Of a DNA stretch of 64,000 bases, positions 54,689-64,000 are shown one piece after another. Made by a program: the position numbers and the translations under genes. The notes below the pieces were generated by a model. That model had not been told where the DNA came from. It was given only the letters and a program-made list of their open reading frames with translations, and made no database searches. Every line of letters starts with the position of its first letter. Position 1 is the stretch's first letter. Source of the stretch: Lucinisca nassula (Eukaryota > Mollusca > Bivalvia > Lucinida > Lucinidae); NCBI GenBank assembly GCA_963580285.1, contig OY757013.1:155175900-155239899 (forward strand), in the 5' to 3' direction.

Positions 54689-54964
54689 CATCAAGAAAAC
54701 ACGCCTATATAATTTTGACCCCCTTGAACCCCACTTTTATATAGTAAAACTGGGGTTTCCGGGGTATACCTTATTTTTTGTTTTTTTCTGCTCTAAAATA
54801 TAGATTGTTGGTACTCGTTAGAACCGCCTCGATGAGGCGATTCTAACGAGTGCCCACAATCTATATTTTGAGCAGAAATAAGAAAAATATCACAATTTTT
54901 CATCATAAAATTTTCATTTTTTCGGCGATAAAGGTGGCAATGTATTTGTATAGGCGTATTTTCG
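54689..54964. mobile_element. FB-A copy 16
   Basis: CATCAAGAAAACACGCCTAT to GGCGTATTTTCG; core GAACCGCCTCGATGAGGCGA. A block (TTCTTTGTTCGCTCATGTTT ... CCTCCGACCACGTGAA) is duplicated on its two sides, at 54597 and 55128. Confidence 0.9.
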
Positions 54965-55336
54965 ATTTTGTACGGGGAAGCGTGCGGGTTACAGTGGTAT
55001 AGTGCTTTTCCAGTTGTTTTTCTGAATACAAAACTGAAATGTGAATAAAAGAATTTCTTTCTCTTTCTCTTTTTTTTTTTGGATCGATTGGTTTTCCGCA
55101 TATGGCTAGCCGTGATGTCTAGGTGAATTCTTTGTTCGCTCATGTTTGTTTTTGTTTCTTTGCATCGTAAATCATCAGAACCTCCGACCACGTGAAGTAC
55201 TTATTAAGTAGAGAAACATGTGGTTTACAGTGGCACAGTGCCTTTCCAGTGTTTTTTTCCGAATATAAAGCTGAAATAAAAATAATAGAATTTTTTTCTC
55301 GGTTCCATTGGTTTTCCGCATATGGCTAGCCGTGAT

Positions 55337-55792
55337 CATTACGAAAACACGCCTATACAAATACATCGTTAATTTTCCCGCCGAAACATTACGCAAACAC
55401 GCCTATACAAATACATTTCCACCTTTATCGCCGAAAAAATGAAAACTTTATGATGGAAAATTGCGATATTTTTCTTATTTCTGCTCCAAATATAGATTGT
55501 GGGCACCCACAATCTATATCTTAGAGCAGAAATAAGAAAAATAAGGTATACCCCCGGAAACCCCAGTTTTACTATATAAAAGTGGAGTTCGAGGGGGTCA
55601 AAATTATATAGGCGTGTTTTCGTGATGAATTGACACTTTTAAGATGAAAAAAATCTGATCTTTTTCTTATTTCTGCCAAAATAGTACAGAAATACGAAAA
55701 ATAAGGTTTACCCCTGTAAACCCCAGTTTTACTTTATAATAGTTGGGTTCAAGGGGGTCAGAATTATTTAGGCGTGTTTTCGTGACGGTACA
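55337..55792. mobile_element. FB-A copy 17, split by FB-A copy 18
   Basis: Left part 55337-55386 (CATTACGAAAACACGCCTAT ... CCGCCGAAA), right part 55628-55792 (AATTGACACTTTTAAGATGA ... GGCGTGTTTTCGTGACG). The two parts join in register to one FB-A whose core is lost. Confidence 0.85.
55387..55627. mobile_element. FB-A copy 18, nested in copy 17
   Basis: CATTACGCAAACACGCCTAT to GGCGTGTTTTCGTGATG, flanked by AA. Its core has collapsed to GATTGTGGGCACCCACAATC. Confidence 0.9.
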
Positions 55793-55867
55793 CGTGTACG
55801 ACATTAGAAACTAATGGACATTTATAGCCGAGCTTGTCTTTGAACTATACTCGGTCGTCGTGAGTTG

Positions 55868-56040
55868 AACAATAGAAGTGAAGGCAATGATGATCTCAAA
55901 CCTCCCATCCATGACACCAACGAGAACGAAAAACAAATATTAAATTACCTCACTATAATGAAAATTGAACAAGCGGAAAGACAAAAAAAAAAAAAAAAAC
56001 CGTTACTTTTTCCCACAAAATGACCAAATAAGAAATACAA
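55868..56040 (-). mobile_element. PLE 3' UTR fragment
   Basis: CAATAGAAGTGAAGGCAATG ... CAAGCGGAAAGACAAA, A-run, CCCACAAAATGACCAAATA, as at 50490-50650. Confidence 0.7.
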
Positions 56041-56041
56041 G

Positions 56042-56222
56042 TGTTTGTTTGTATTAGAGTTTAACGGTCCAGTCAACACTATTATGGTAATTTTTGAGCC
56101 GGCGGTCAATTTACGTATCCAAACTGTTCCGGGGCAGGCTTTTACGTAAGCGTTTAACCAGTACAGTGCACATTCTTTCGCCAGAAACTGACAACTGCCC
56201 TTCTTGAATCAGCGGAAGGAAT
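56042..56222 (-). mobile_element. SINE-F copy 3, head lost
   Basis: TTTGTATTAGAGTTTAACGG (tail) to CCCTTCTTGAATCAGCGGAA. A further scrap in the other orientation is at about 60045-60085. Confidence 0.8.
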
Positions 56223-57148
56223 TAGTAATACATACATGCAAATATGAACTATGGCAATAATATAGCGTGTAGGGTCGTGTTTCCAGACAAACAAGCAATG
56301 TAGGTCAGCAAGAAAAAGCTTTTTGAAGCTTTCGGACACCCGGAAAACCCGGAATCTGATTAGGTTGTACCCTTTAGCGTAGAGTACAGGATTAAAATGT
56401 TAAATAGCTTGATAGTAATGGAACCTTGAACCCTTACATGCGGTTCGTCATCATTATCGCTTTTTTTTCTTAAACACAACTTTGACCTTGGCTTCCGGGG
56501 TCGTTAAATATTGTTAATTAAGGATAAGTCTTTAAGTAAAGGATATATACAATGTAGATGGCCGCATGTATCTAATCTAAACGCTATTATGATCACTGAT
56601 TCAACTCTCATATGAATTGTCAATGTAATAAATATGTGCTTTCATCTCTAGATGTTATAGTTTAGCCAGGAATATCCAACGGAATGTTTTAATACTCATT
56701 TATTTTAAATTTCTGACAGAGAACTGCAAACATTTAACTGGCACACAGTGCGCAACTCATTTACATAATTTTTAAACCTCAGTTCCTTTCAGACGTTTAT
56801 TGACTACAATGTTCTACCTTACTGAACGTACACCACCATTTGATTTTTTTTCTGCCCTTTATTCAGTTGTCTATTTTTTCCCTCTTGTACTTGTAAGGCC
56901 AGTTTCTCCCTTTTCTTGGCGCACCTTTTCTCTACCATAAATTCATATGAGGCTGTCCATTGACTTTTTCTGAGGTCAGGTGTGAAATATATATATGTTA
57001 TTGAACATCTTGTTATCACTTTCTCGTAACAGTCTGATACCTTGGAGTATTTTAGCCTTGTGTTCAAATATCTGAACTGTAAATCTGAGAGGCCTGCACA
57101 AACTTCTTGTAGCACATGCATCACTATATCGTTCAAGTCGAACCAGCT
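56223..57148. other. No supported gene
   Basis: A 139-codon minus-strand ORF at 56819-57238 (starting MIWQRKPGETYCNF, ending lysine/glutamine-rich) overlaps the left end of repeat-R. I recognise no domain, so it stays unproven. Confidence 0.4.
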
Positions 57149-57242
57149 ATTTTGATTTATATCAGTCTTTGAATCGACTGCCTGTTCGAAATTCGCAAAA
57201 TTGCAGTATGTTTCCCCTGGCTTTCTTTGCCAGATCATTACA

Positions 57243-57288
57243 GGGTCACTGATGAGGCTTAATTAGCCGAAACTACGTAGTATGACCC
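57243..57288 (+). ncRNA. Hammerhead ribozyme motif, copy 1
   Basis: Stem I GGGTCA (57243-57248) pairs with TGACCC (57283-57288). Core CTGATGA at 57249-57255. Stem II GGC/GCC (57256-57258, 57266-57268) with a 7-nt loop. GAAA at 57269-57272. Stem III is the self-complementary ACTACGTAGT (57272-57281). Cleavage would follow A57282 (GTA triplet). All invariant core bases are present; the minimal stem III suggests that it works best as a dimer. Confidence 0.85.
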
Positions 57289-57626
57289 ATCTTCTTTCTT
57301 ATGAATGTTTTCATTGCTCTTAAAGGAACTCATTTTAGATTTTTATTTGCCTTCACTGCAGCTGGTGCTGTGCCGTGTGGCGGCCGTAAAACGTCTCCCC
57401 GTACACCAACCATAGTGCAGTTTATATTTTACTTTTGGTCCTTTGAGATCAGCGTGAATATTCTGAGAAATCAGAAATATATTATTGGTTTAGACTCATA
57501 TTCTAGACAGGTTTTTAATTATTTGGACCTCATTTTGATTTATATCAGTCTTTGAATCGACTGCCTGTTCGAAATTCGCAAAATTGCAGTATGTTTCCCC
57601 TGGCTTTCTTTGCCAGATCATTACAT

Positions 57627-57670
57627 GGTCACTGATGAGGCTTTATTAGCCGAAACTACGTAGTATGACA
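57627..57670 (+). ncRNA. Hammerhead ribozyme motif, copy 2
   Basis: CTGATGA at 57632-57638, stem II GGC/GCC, GAAA at 57652-57655, stem III ACTACGTAGT, cleavage after A57665. Stem I is GTCA/TGAC (one pair weaker on the outer side than in copy 1). Confidence 0.83.
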
Positions 57671-57971
57671 CATCTTCTTTCTTATGAATGTTTTCATTGC
57701 TCTTAAAGGAACTCATTTTAGCTTTTTTATTTATTTCCCTGACACCTAAATCCATCTTTGTTTCAAAGAGATTTTGACGAAACTCACAATCCTCCTGTTT
57801 GCGAATAGCATGATCATCTTTTTGCGCTCAGGCATATTCAGACAGAAAGCACTTGATGTTCTGCTCTCATTTTATCTAATTTAATGAATTTCTTCTTATA
57901 CAAGGTTTTTTATTACTTCCTCTGGCATCAGGCACGTGCTCTCTATATCTCTCCCTCTCACGAGGGGATAT

Positions 57972-58249
57972 CGTTACGCAAACACGCCTATACAAATACA
58001 TTGCAACCTTTATCGCCGAAAAATGAAAATTTTAAGATGAAAACTTGTGAAATTTTTCTTATTTCTGCTCAAAATATAGATTGTGGGCACTCGTTAGAAC
58101 CGCCTCGATGAGGCGGTTCTAACGAATACCCATAATCTATATTTTAGAGCAGAAATAAGAAAAATAAGGTTTACCCCTGCAAACCCCAGTTTTACCATAT
58201 AAAAGTGGGGTTCAAGGGGTCAAACTTTTAAAGGCGTGTTTTCGTGATG
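57972..58249. mobile_element. FB-A copy 19, full length
   Basis: CGTTACGCAAACACGCCTAT to GGCGTGTTTTCGTGATG; intact core GAACCGCCTCGATGAGGCGG. TAT stands on both sides. Confidence 0.92.
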
Positions 58250-58469
58250 TATACTGGGCTTCAACATTCACTACACATATTAACAATTTCTGGACCCCTG
58301 GGACAGCATATATACAATGTCAACAATACCACAAGGCACTTATGCACAATGACAGGACATCAGAGGAAAGTGCATTGTTTGCAAAACTATAAGTAACAGG
58401 ATCCACATTGTATTTTTTCTGTTATCTTTTCTTTTGTGGCAGCTTTTACATGACTTGAGACTACTCGCG

Positions 58470-58600
58470 TTTTAATCTAGTGGTCGTGGGTTCGATCCCG
58501 GGCTTCTCCAGTCTTTCAGATGAGTCTGTAAACAGAGATCCCGTCTCCGTATGACCATAGCTGTTGGTGGGACGTAAAACTCAAACACACACATGACTTA
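58470..58600 (+). mobile_element. SINE-E copy 4, plus strand
   Basis: B-box GGGTTCGATCCCGGGC, body CAGATGAGTCTGTAAACAGA, GTTGGTGGGACGTAAAACTC, (CA)n tail. The head is worn. Confidence 0.85.
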
Positions 58601-58934
58601 AGAGTGTTCTGTTCTAATCCGTGTGTAATCTGATTTGTGTAGACTCAGACGTAGCATTTTTGTCTTTCTCACATGTCTTTGGATTATTATAATTATCTGA
58701 ACGTTGCTGTACGATTGTTTTAACATTTACGGAAACTGATGTTCCCCTTGTTTCTATAACTTCAAACTGTAATTCTTGTCTCTACTTTAATCACAGGATG
58801 ATTCTCGATTTCATTTTAAATTAATGTTTATTACGGACACCACTTTCGGCACCGGAAGTGAAGTCCCAAAAAATAGCCTACACTAGGAGAGAGTGTTTTG
58901 ATTTTAAGCATAGCCTAAAATGCATTGCCCATTT
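58601..58934. other. No feature recognised
   Basis: AT-rich, no ORF or repeat supported. Confidence 0.45.
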
Positions 58935-58935
58935 T

Positions 58936-59802
58936 GTTCACACATCCGTGCGACAAAGTGCATTTTACACATCTCCATAACGGCTACTTTTCTGATGAAA
59001 GTCCCTGATATTTTTTCTTATTTACGCCCAATACATATATCTATGGCGGTATTCGACTGGTGATTTCGTGGTCCACGAAATGAAGCGTGGAGCACGATTT
59101 GCGTTCGATTGGGAGATTCGTGAAATTTCGAACAATTTCGTGGAGCACAACGACCACGTTTCAAAAAGAGCGCAAAATCGGTCACGTGACTGAATTGATA
59201 TGGCTGAACATAACGCGGAAGTAAAAGTAGCACAGTAAAATTTCATTTAGGAAGTTGTTTCAAGACGATTTTCTTGTATTGATAAAAAAACTTTCAAGTT
59301 AAAATTCGTGCATCCTGTCTGGATCTGATGTGAGAGCCAAATATTGACCATTTTCGCTTCCATGATTTTTACCAGATCTTGCATAGGCGCAGCCATTTTG
59401 TTTTTAAAGATTTACAGTGTCTATCACGTGACTAGCTTTGATATTTGACCTTTCACCATGGTGCCTATCTGCGAATCTATTACGAATATATTTGATCATT
59501 TGTATTTGCTTTTGCTTTCCTTGCAACCGAGGGGCTTACAAGAATGCTAAAAATACGAAACAGTCACATTTGTTTTTCATTTTCTTGCTTCAGGCATCAA
59601 ACCGGAAGCCATTATAGCGCGTGAAGCACGAATTACATTCGACTGGTACAAAAACGTGGAACACGATTTTCCACTGCGCATCGAATACCGTCTATGTCTT
59701 GGAACAGAATTGAAACAAAAAATGTATACCCCTGAAAACCCCAATTTTCTCTATATAAAGTGTGGTTTAAGGTTTGTTCATTGCACGGACTTGTTAACAC
59801 GA
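58936..59802. mobile_element. FB-B copy split by element Y
   Basis: TTTGTTCACACATCCGTGCG ... ATACATATATCTATG, then element Y, then TCTATGTCTTGGAACAGAAT ... TTGTTAACACGATGG. The insertion sits in the core arm. Confidence 0.85.
59046..59690. mobile_element. Element Y: 645-bp DNA transposon remnant
   Basis: Short inverted ends GCGGTATTCGA / TCGAATACCG with subterminal CTGGTGATTTCGTGG and ACGTGGAACACGATTTTCCA; flanked by TCTATG at 59040-59045 and 59691-59696 (6-bp duplication). No transposase is present. The short antisense ORFs at 59018-59246 lie over its end and are not supported. Confidence 0.82.
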
Positions 59803-60234
59803 TGGTCATTATTGTGTAGTTAACTATTTCAGCTCTACAGATTAACTAATTGGCGGCAGCATTGTTTGCAGTCCTGTCAATGATCAGTGTCCAATCCGCA
59901 TATTTATAATAAAAACGTTTCTAAATTAAAATATGTAAGTGTCCATTTGGAAAACTCAGAGTGCGGGTTATGTTTTGGTGGTATTTGCATACAAACATAA
60001 CTCATCCTTATTATTCGAAGAGATTGGTTATGAAATGTCACTATCTCCTTTCCGCTGATTTAAGAAGGGCAAATGTCAGTTTCTGGTTCTGCATTGGCTA
60101 TCCGATCGTGTATATGCCCGCCTACGGAAAATGTAGTTACAGTACTGACAGGGCCGGTCAGCTCCGAAACAATCTAACATATATACATCCTTGTGTTATG
60201 TTAATTGGTGTGCGATATAATTTTGGTGATATAA
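59803..60234. other. No gene; SINE-F scrap
   Basis: A worn SINE-F piece (AAGAAGGGCAAATGTCAGTT) is near 60062. The 113-codon ORF (59961-60302) crosses it and has no domain. Confidence 0.45.
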
Positions 60235-60480
60235 TGTTATTTTGTATGGTGGACGTTAAAAATCTCCCTGCCCTTCATAATACTGTGGGTTATATTTTCT
60301 AGTCCTTTGAGATCATAGATTCCACTGAGGAATTTTGAAAATGACTGAATGTCTCTGACGAGGCCTAATTTGCCGAAACTAGCTAGTCTGACCCAGAAAA
60401 ATATTGTCAAATCGACACCTTTCAGTTCTGTGAGGTCATCTTTTCTTCCAAAGGATTACCTTTCCACAGAATATATTTAA
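60235..60480 (+). repeat. Repeat-R copy with degenerate hammerhead
   Basis: GTTATATTTTCTAGTCCTTT and GAGATCATAGATTCC parallel 57420-57450, then the hammerhead relative at 60351-60394. Confidence 0.7.
60351..60394 (+). ncRNA. Hammerhead-like motif, stem I weakened
   Basis: CTGACGA at 60355-60361 (position 7 is free to vary), stem II GGC/GCC, GAAA at 60375-60378, stem III ACTAGCTAGT at 60378-60387, cleavage position C60388. Stem I GTCT/TGAC starts with a T-T mismatch, so activity is doubtful. Confidence 0.65.
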
Positions 60481-60639
60481 AATTGATATGCAAGTTAGTG
60501 ATATTCCTCTTAATGATGCAATATTGGTGTTATTTGTGCAAGTTAGTGATAGCCTTCTTACGCTAATTGCAGATATCCTCCTTTTTTCGATTCTTTGTCG
60601 ATCGACCCAAAATTACCAAGTTCAAGTATTTCTCCAGCG

Positions 60640-60810
60640 CTGATGTCCATGCATATCATAGTAAACCCTATTGGTTTCATTTGGCGGCAGGGCTTGGAAT
60701 GTCACACCATCTCAGTGTCGGGTAAAAGTCCCACAAAATTGGAAGCAACGTCTCCAAAATGGCCTAATATTGTTGACGAAGACGTTAAATCTTAATTCAA
60801 AGAACAACAA
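60640..60810 (+). mobile_element. SINE-D copy 9, 5' truncated
   Basis: CTATTGGTTTCATTTGGCGG ... GACGAAGACGTTAAATCTTA. Confidence 0.82.
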
Positions 60811-60924
60811 ATCAAACACAGATATTAGGTACGTGTTATAATTGCCTAAATCTATGTTCTGATCAAAATAGAAGAAAGAAGGTCTTAATGTGCCTTTGTA
60901 AGCCCCAGTGTTTAAATAATCTGA

Positions 60925-61190
60925 GGTCCATAAAGATAACAAACCCGTGCGACAAAGTGCAGATTTCAAATCTCAAAAATGGGTACTTTTTGGTCATTCT
61001 TATTTATATTGCAACAAAAGGTCACATACGAGTAGGTTGAAGATGCTCGTTTGGATCGCCTCATTAAGGCTGTTCTAACTATGCTTTGGAGTAGAAACAA
61101 GAACAATAATATGTACCCCCGTAAATTCCATTTTCTCTATATAAAGTGCGGTTTAATGGATATTCATTTGACGGACTTGTTCACGTGATG
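60925..61190. mobile_element. FB-B copy
   Basis: AACAAACCCGTGCGACAAAG ... CTTGTTCACGTGATG; core GGATCGCCTCATTAAGGCTG worn on the right. Confidence 0.82.
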
Positions 61191-61590
61191 ATTGCACGGA
61201 TTAGTTAACTGGATGATTAGAACCTCATCATTTGGACAGGTCAAACGAGAGCATGTACGAGCAGCATGTACATGTAGATTGAGGCGAAAACAGAAATTGT
61301 AAATATCTTGAAAACGAGTGATCAATGTTCTGTTGGTTTAGGGAATAACCGCTTTCAAAACTGTTATTTAGGGATGTAAAGCGGCGGCTTTAATGCGGAA
61401 ATTTCGTTTTAGGGCGAACGTAAAAAAGACGATTTACCTACCGTATACAGTTATCCCCATTCTTATGTTTTCTTAAACATTGTGTTATTTTGTTCAATAT
61501 GACAAGCGATGTGAGCTACGTAAAACCAAATACCAGAAATGAAAAGCGACGGTACATGATGACCTCGGGTTTCCGATAGTATATCGCAGG
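61191..61590. other. No feature recognised
   Basis: No gene or repeat supported. Confidence 0.45.
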
Positions 61591-61595
61591 CTATT

Positions 61596-61885
61596 GTTTG
61601 TTTGATTTTAGGAGTAACGTCCCCGTCAACACTATTTAGGTAATTTTGGAGACGTTGCTTCCACTTTTGTGGGACTTTTACCCGACATTGAGATGAAATG
61701 ACATCTCAATCCCTGCCGCCCAATGAAACCATTAGGGTTTATATGCACGGTCGGGCCGACTCGCACCATTTTGCCTGGACATGCTTAGATCTTCTAAGCG
61801 GTTTACCAGTACTCGTGTGCGGTCGGATTCAGCTCTGCGTGAAATTTTATTTCTCCAAGCCCTGATGGGCGGGGGCAAATATCAC
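61596..61885 (-). mobile_element. SINE-D copy 10, minus strand
   Basis: GTTTGTTTGATTTTAGGAGT tail to CCCTGATGGGCGGGGGC head. Confidence 0.87.
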
Positions 61886-62204
61886 AGGCTATACCGTCGA
61901 ATTTTGGACGTTGTCCAATCAGACGTCGCGATACAAATGCCAGAGAATTAGAATACAGTTTTACTGACGACAAAAGAAGAATAGATAATAGGGACACTTG
62001 TACTGCCTTGCGAAGCCTGGGTTGAAGAATTCTAACTAAGGAAACATACCCTTCCTTGACTATTTTTTCTGCACATCTTAACTCCCTTATCTGAAAGAAA
62101 CTTTTAGCCTAACTGATCAGCCAAATCAGTATGAAACAAAGGAATATAGTTAAACAATAAGGTAAAACTTTCTTATATACTGACCAAGTATCATTTAGAC
62201 GGGG

Positions 62205-62540
62205 TCGAATCCATGCCTTGCGGTATAAGCCGACGATAACATCAATGCGGTAAAGTGTTGACATGCCACTCTGGCGGACCGGGTTCGATCCTCGGTCGGG
62301 TGATTAGCATTTTTGTTATCTGTTACCTTTGGCGCAAACGCAAATGACCCAGAGACTCGGATCACATCCGTGTACCGGCGAATTTCGATGGAAAGTGTGA
62401 GAGATTCGAGGACGAATCTTAAACAGGAGGATGTAGTAGTGATATGTGTAAATTTACACTTGTACTGTCTTGCGGCCGGCTTTTATAGCGACGCGGTAGA
62501 GTGTTGGCCTGTCACTCGCCGGTTTTAATCTCCAGCCAAG
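62205..62540 (+). mobile_element. SINE-U heads, two tRNA-like copies
   Basis: First head with GCGGTAAAGTGTTGACATGC and B-box GGGTTCGATCCTCGG (62281-62295); second, worse kept, GCGGTAGAGTGTTGGCCTGT with GGTTTTAATCTCCAGC (62521-62536). They suggest a partly duplicated tRNA-derived SINE. Confidence 0.6.
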
Positions 62541-62791
62541 TAAAGGTGATAAGCAGTTTTGTTTTAATCTGTTACATTTACACGATGAGTTTTACTGATA
62601 GTGATCGTCGGACAGTTATTAGATTTGACAAACATATCGAAATCAGAAATGAAATTCATTACCCTTTACCTGAAAACATATAAAGCGTTTCTTGCAAATG
62701 AAGGAAAGCATGTTGATCAGATGTTTCTGTCAAAGCAATTAAGCAGACGAATACATCAATAATCCATCCAACAGAACTCAAAGAAACAGAT

Positions 62792-63027
62792 GGGCCCCGT
62801 CAAGCGATTTTGGTACTTATCGCCTATGCGAGCAGTGAAGGTTCAGGCGAGCCTGCGCATCCGCGCAGTCTCGCCAGAACCTTCGCTGCTCGCTCATACA
62901 CACAGTGAATCAAGAGGAACCTTCAGACAGAAAGCCATATCCCTGGCCCCTCTGAATGGCTGGGCATGCGCAGTTAAAGTTTGTCATGACGGAATGCTCG
63001 AAGACACAAATTCGCTTGTCGGGGCTC
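62792..63027. mobile_element. MITE-M copy 3, 4-bp target duplication AGAT
   Basis: 236 bp, GGGCCCCGTCAAGCGA to TTCGCTTGTCGGGGCTC, flanked by AGAT at 62788-62791 and 63028-63031. The 179-codon ORF from 62790 covers the MITE and random flank, and is not a gene. Confidence 0.93.
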
Positions 63028-63219
63028 AGATATTAACAAAGAAACAGATAAAACAAACGGGTCAACAGGTTTCCCAGTACATGTTAACACAAAATAACGC
63101 ACCTATTCGTGAAATGGAGAACAATGTAGTTCACAGGGTATGGGTATTCACGCTTTCCTTAAATCGTATTCCAGGGCAAGAGACAAATCATCCAACAGCA
63201 CATTTAATGCCTTATATAA

Positions 63220-63352
63220 TAAGGGGATATCTGTATCGGAAATTGTCATTTGGGGAGGTAAATCGGCGGACGCCTCGCCGTAAAACGAAATTTCCGACCG
63301 TAAAACCGTCGATTTGTCTCCCCAAATGACAATTTTCGATACAGCTATTCCC
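63220..63352. repeat. ~130-bp imperfect palindrome
   Basis: Left arm CGGAAATTGTCATTTGGGGA, right arm TCCCCAAATGACAATTTTCG; inner part GGTAAATCGGCGGACGCC / ACCGTCGATTTGTCT. A foldback without a recognised family. Confidence 0.82.
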
Positions 63353-64000
63353 ATTCTAATGCACTTATTCATGTGTTTTGTTAAATTTTGTACTATTTTG
63401 CACAAAGCGAAAGGCAATGTAAACTGCGAAAATGCAAATGCCAGCCAATGAAATGCACTTTTAAGTGATGTCGTCAGGTTTCCGGCAGTATATGGGGGAA
63501 TGCACTGTCGCAAATTTTTGACGTTATCCATCAGATTCATACGCAGGTGCATTAAAATGAACGAGTTGTTTAACGACTAATACGTGTGAAAAGCGTCATT
63601 GCGTGGAATTGAAAATGACATACGTATGCCTGAAACGCAGTTTGCACGTTTGTTTTCTATTATGATACACTAACTACATTTTCAGCAGTGATTTACTAAG
63701 ATTTCTCAGTGAATTGTGAATTTTGACATTTCGAACGTTTTGACGTCATAATTGCTAGGCGACATAATTGACGCATTTTGCTTTTTTTTATTATTTGGTC
63801 CTGATTAAGGTACTCGGCAAAATCGCCTCAATGAGGCTGTTCAAACGTTATACTTATTTTTACTCAAACTTCTAACACGGCCCGAGGCAATGAATTCTGC
63901 AATAAATCACATTGCGGAAGAGAGTGGCGTGAAAACCCGGCGTTTTATGACGAAACGCGTAGGTTACTTGACGTTTAACGGTTAAAAGCCATTTTTTCGC
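63353..64000. other. No gene; worn foldback core at 63805-63850
   Basis: GGTACTCGGCAAAATCGCCT facing AATGAGGCTGTTCAAACG is a degenerate FB core. Otherwise nothing recognised. Confidence 0.5.

Larger units (their letters stand above)
57149..57727 (+). mobile_element. Repeat-R: 1.5 copies of a 383-bp unit with two hammerheads
   Basis: 57149-57343 and 57532-57727 are direct repeats (over 95% identical by eye), offset 383 bp, with a 188-bp unique part between. Each repeat contains a hammerhead ribozyme motif. This is the layout of retrozymes (small non-autonomous retroelements) or of PLE pseudo-LTRs, both known to carry hammerheads in animals. No ORF is supported. Confidence 0.78.

Noticed and set aside
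56819..57238. 139-codon minus-strand ORF as a host gene
   Set aside because: No recognised domain, no exon neighbours, and its 5' end lies in the duplicated repeat-R.
59961..60302. 113-codon ORF
   Set aside because: Crosses a SINE-F scrap and repeat-R; no domain.
62790..63329. 179-codon ORF, also open in the two sister MITE-M copies
   Set aside because: The shared part equals the MITE; the rest is unrelated flank at each locus, and the ends are transposon ends. No domain.

Overview
The window is eukaryotic, AT-rich and built almost wholly from transposable elements and their remnants. I recognise no host gene: no exon chain, no rRNA or standalone tRNA gene, no CRISPR, no bacterial-style operon. 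The repeat content points to a bivalve mollusc. The clues are a tRNA-headed SINE with the Meta-type central domain, an AGCTCACC-type element with a bivalve-like look, Penelope-like reverse transcriptase, and a very high density of short palindromic non-autonomous elements. Species cannot be named from the sequence alone. All alignments were done by eye; family labels (FB-A, TcM-C and so on) are mine.

Autonomous retroelement remnants. At 75-3990 (+) lies a 5'-truncated L1/Tx1-like LINE with an 18-bp target-site duplication, an endonuclease C-terminus, one frameshift in an A-run, a long reverse transcriptase ORF and an A-rich tail. At 20430-21450 (-) is a decayed LINE 3' half. At 45158-45864 (+) is the 3' end of another LINE. 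At 47551-52450 (-) two Penelope-like (PLE) units stand in tandem, with further PLE pieces at 40115-40970, 41270-41395, 42510-43950 and 55868-56040. The PLE-associated non-coding module also occurs alone at 17992-19818 (+).

Non-autonomous elements. FB-A (about 20 copies, ~270 bp, termini CATYACG) and FB-B (about 12 copies, terminus CATTACGATAACAC) are foldback elements. TcM-C (5 copies, TA target duplication) has unrelated ends but the same kind of central palindrome. Others: MITE-M (3 copies, 4-bp duplications), MITE-N (2 copies, TA duplications), SINE-D/E/F/J/S/T/U, a MetaSINE at 39538-39935, a ~60-bp palindromic repeat (pal60), a TTAG...CTCTRG Helentron-like pair (32421-35038 and 42941-43072), and a foldback-like unit bounded by TCGGCCC tandem arrays at 27513-29493.

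Points that stand out: two hammerhead ribozyme motifs 383 bp apart inside a duplicated unit (57149-57727), with relatives at about 60351, 38400 and 25655; a central palindrome shared by three terminally different families, with paired changes that keep the hairpin; a 12 x 31-bp tandem array made of the FB-A terminal repeat (35230-35601); and several nested insertions whose empty sites can be read inside this same window.
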